In this document: positions 58,438 through 60,090 of the stretch, piece by piece
How the letters are laid out: each line of letters starts with the position of its first letter
Position numbering within the stretch: position 1 is the first letter of the stretch
IMG/VR virus record: IMGVR_UViG_3300006921_003877
Coordinates: 1 to 60,090 of that record
DNA length: 60,090 nt
Reading direction: 5' to 3' (one strand)
Origin: a virus
Program-made: the position numbers and the translations under genes
Notes under the pieces: model-generated
The model's database searches: none
Told to the model about the DNA's origin: nothing
The model's input: the letters and a program-made list of their open reading frames with translations, nothing else

Positions 58438-58445
58438 TATAAATA
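58438..58445 (-). promoter_or_regulatory. late-promoter-like TATTTATA box
   Basis: TTATATTTATAATAAAGAAAC on the - strand, 15 bp before the ATG at 58422. Confidence 0.65.
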
Positions 58446-58448
58446 TAA

Positions 58449-58814
58449 TTAAATTACTTTAAGTAATAAAGAAAACTCCCGATGTTCTTCCCAACCAGCT
58501 GTTCCTCTACTCCCATACCTAATTTCATTAAGATTAAATTTAGTATGTATATTAAATTCGTTCTCTAAATGCGCTTGGATTATTTCGATTACTTCTCTAA
58601 GTTTACATTTGTGTCCTTTATTCCCTCTTAAAATAAGATAATGGTCATTTTCATTTGAGTCGAGTTTTACCTTATTTATTGTTGCGAAAGATTTTACTTG
58701 ATTATCCAGTGATTCGGAAAGTTCTTGGAGAAAACGATTAAGGTCTTTGGTAACAATCTCGTTGATGTATTTGTTACTCATCCAGTTTAGTATTTTAGAA
58801 TCCGTCTTGAACAT
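58449..58814 (-). CDS. hypothetical protein behind a structured leader
   Basis: 121 residues, alpha/beta (KSFATINKVKLDSNENDHYL, ILRGNKGHKCKLREVIEIIQ, then NEIRYGSRGTAGWEEHREFS near the end). No domain recognised. No late box upstream on its strand; instead a 90-base leader with a terminator-type hairpin and an alternative pairing lies 46 bp before it, so its expression may be controlled by attenuation. Confidence 0.6.
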   Translation of the reverse strand: MFKTDSKILNWMSNKYINEIVTKDLNRFLQELSESLDNQVKSFATINKVKLDSNENDHYLILRGNKGHKCKLREVIEIIQAHLENEFNIHTKFNLNEIRYGSRGTAGWEEHREFSLLLKVI

Positions 58815-58859
58815 AAGAAGAATATAAAGATTTTAAGGAAAAAGTGTAGGGGTGTAAAA

Positions 58860-58949
58860 TAAAAAACACCGTCGACCGGTGTATAAATAATGCTCTCTCT
58901 TCTTTGTGTCTACCCCCTTTCCCCCATTTACATTATATATATACACCGG
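58860..58949 (-). ncRNA. possible attenuator or small RNA with mutually exclusive hairpins
   Basis: On the - strand CCGGTGTATA (complement of 58940-58949) can pair with TATACACCGG (complement of 58876-58885) across a purine-rich loop. The ACACCG part of the second arm can instead pair with CGGTGT (complement of 58866-58871) to form a terminator stem followed by TTTTTTATTTT. The two pairings exclude each other, the layout of an antiterminator/terminator switch ahead of the gene at 58814. Confidence 0.5.
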
Positions 58950-58997
58950 AAAAATAAAAAAGACGGTTTTGTTCAAAAAAACTTGGAGAATACATGA

Positions 58998-59005
58998 TAT
59001 TTATA
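58998..59005 (+). promoter_or_regulatory. late-promoter-like TATTTATA box
   Basis: TGATATTTATAATTGATG on the + strand, 4 bases before the ATG at 59010. Confidence 0.65.
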
Positions 59006-59009
59006 ATTG

Positions 59010-60090
59010 ATGAAATATCTTATTAAGAAAATATTATCTGAATCCACCGACTTGTCTAACATGCCAGAAGTCCTAACTAGGTTTCATGATCCTGATGACG
59101 AAGAAGTTCAACAATATCTTAAATTATTCAATTATGACATGGCTAGTGTCTATCATTATTTGGATTCAAAGGGGTATGGGGATGATTTTATTAAAAACTT
59201 AAAAGAAGAGGTCCATAAAGGATTAATGTTTATTATAGATGCCTTACAAATCCAAGACCCTAAAATGTCTAGAGAAGATAAAGAACTTTTTCATGAACAC
59301 ATATTAGAACAATGGTTAAATTCCCACCCAAATGATTTTGATTATGAAACTCAAGAAACTGGAAAAATAATTTATAAAATAGATAAAGGTGATGAGGTTA
59401 ACCTATTTACCAACAAGGATGATATCCAGTACTACGCTGAACATGTTTTTTCCAATGATCCGGACGCTATGGATTTTTTACAGTATACTCCAGATATTTC
59501 TACTGAAGATATAATTACCGCCACTAATAGAGAAAACTTTATGAGAATGGTATTATGGTTTCTTAAAAAATATGAAGGAAAGGTAATTCAGAATTGGCGA
59601 GAAGAATTCCATCCTTGGGTCGAAGAAGATGGTCTTGGTGATGATTCTTTTTATGTGACAAAGGATAGAATGGAAAGTTTCTTAGGTGGAGATTTGGAAA
59701 GTGCTAAATATAATTGGTTGGTTTTTATAACTCATTTGGATGGTGAGGTGGAAAAAGAAGTTGATGAAATGATTGATGAAATGAAATGGACTTGGAGAGA
59801 TAACTGGGGAGCTGCTTTAGAAGATGAATATTATGAAACTTATAAACATGAATTTGAGAAACATATAGGTAAACTTTATGGTGAAACAGATAATGAACGT
59901 TTCTATGATGCAACAAAAGTTTTAGAGTCTGTTCTTTATCATGCTTCTAAGGACGGTATCGAACCAGGTAATGAGCATATATATGAATTAATAATCGATT
60001 ACCATGGTCAAATATCACTAATAGGACCTCAAGATCCATCAATATACAAAGTTAACGAATACTATAACGATATGGTAAAGTATTTATTTA
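59010..60090 (+). CDS. hypothetical acidic protein, probable head-targeted, cut by window end
   Basis: Open from ATG 59010 to the last base (360 codons, no stop), so the 3' end lies beyond the window. The N-terminus MKYLIKKILSESTD has LSE (9-11) like a capsid-targeting tag. The body is acidic, helical and rich in Trp, Tyr and His (MIDEMKWTWRDNWG, KYEGKVIQNWREEFHPWVEE). Composition recalls residues 500-860 of the 1546-residue protein, but I cannot align them by eye. No known family. Confidence 0.7.
   Translation, partial: MKYLIKKILSESTDLSNMPEVLTRFHDPDDEEVQQYLKLFNYDMASVYHYLDSKGYGDDFIKNLKEEVHKGLMFIIDALQIQDPKMSREDKELFHEHILEQWLNSHPNDFDYETQETGKIIYKIDKGDEVNLFTNKDDIQYYAEHVFSNDPDAMDFLQYTPDISTEDIITATNRENFMRMVLWFLKKYEGKVIQNWREEFHPWVEEDGLGDDSFYVTKDRMESFLGGDLESAKYNWLVFITHLDGEVEKEVDEMIDEMKWTWRDNWGAALEDEYYETYKHEFEKHIGKLYGETDNERFYDATKVLESVLYHASKDGIEPGNEHIYELIIDYHGQISLIGPQDPSIYKVNEYYNDMVKYLF

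Noticed and set aside
58882-58889. TATAAATA on the + strand, the exact T4 late promoter consensus
   Set aside because: No + strand gene starts close by (next ATG used is 59010, which has its own TATTTATA box) and the bases are part of the inverted-repeat leader on the other strand.
1-60090. tRNA genes
   Set aside because: No cloverleaf with CCA-type 3' end was recognised in any intergenic gap by eye; a covariance-model scan would be needed to exclude one.

Overview
The window is a piece of a large, AT-rich, strictly lytic-looking T4-type tailed phage (no integrase or repressor seen) that most likely infects a Bacteroidetes (Flavobacteriia-like) host. The T4 assignment rests on terminase large subunit (gp17), portal (gp20), prohead protease (gp21), scaffold (gp22), major capsid protein (gp23), a gp5-like baseplate spike and a gp55-like late sigma factor. 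The host assignment rests on a phage-encoded protein with a type IX secretion (T9SS) C-terminal sorting signal, signal peptides ending in SQ or AQ, almost no Shine-Dalgarno sequences (starts follow A-rich stretches), and at least one host-type -33/-7 promoter (TTG-N18-TATATTTG).

Layout. 65-5759 (+): nucleotide-sugar and glycosyl-transfer genes (hexapeptide acetyltransferase, UDP-sugar dehydrogenase, UDP-GlcNAc 2-epimerase, two glycosyltransferases) with PhoH and a HAD-like protein. 5761-11692 (+): late sigma factor, then baseplate or tail genes. 11728-12639 (+): CysM-like cysteine synthase. 12692-32966 (-): head and packaging block with Cys-rich putative virion proteins. 33054-36128 (+): ClpC-like AAA+ unfoldase and a probable head-targeted protein. 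36174-46194: M23 peptidase, DHH phosphoesterase, class II glutamine synthetase and a 1546-residue protein joining a kinase-like domain to a DUF192 domain. 46259-54765: small structural or targeted proteins and a block of exported proteins (two small membrane proteins, a secreted thioredoxin-fold protein, two membrane-anchored proteins, an outer-membrane barrel-like protein and a 1353-residue T9SS repeat protein). 54891-60090: small genes and probable head-targeted proteins, the last cut by the window edge.

How it fits together. Nearly every operon head has an rTATTTATW box in the sense orientation just upstream, shown most clearly by two boxes in the 32-bp divergent gap at 57020-57051. The box matches the T4 late promoter TATAAATA at 6 of 8 positions and is the probable target of the gp55-like factor encoded here. 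Many proteins carry a short basic or hydrophobic N-terminus ending in (L/I/V)xE, like the T4 capsid-targeting sequences of Alt and the internal proteins, and the gp21-like protease is present. This predicts a large set of proteins packed into the head and perhaps delivered to the host. A third theme is remodelling of the host envelope and metabolism: T9SS surface protein, outer-membrane protein, sugar-nucleotide enzymes, glutamine synthetase, and a cysteine synthase that could feed the many Cys-rich phage proteins.
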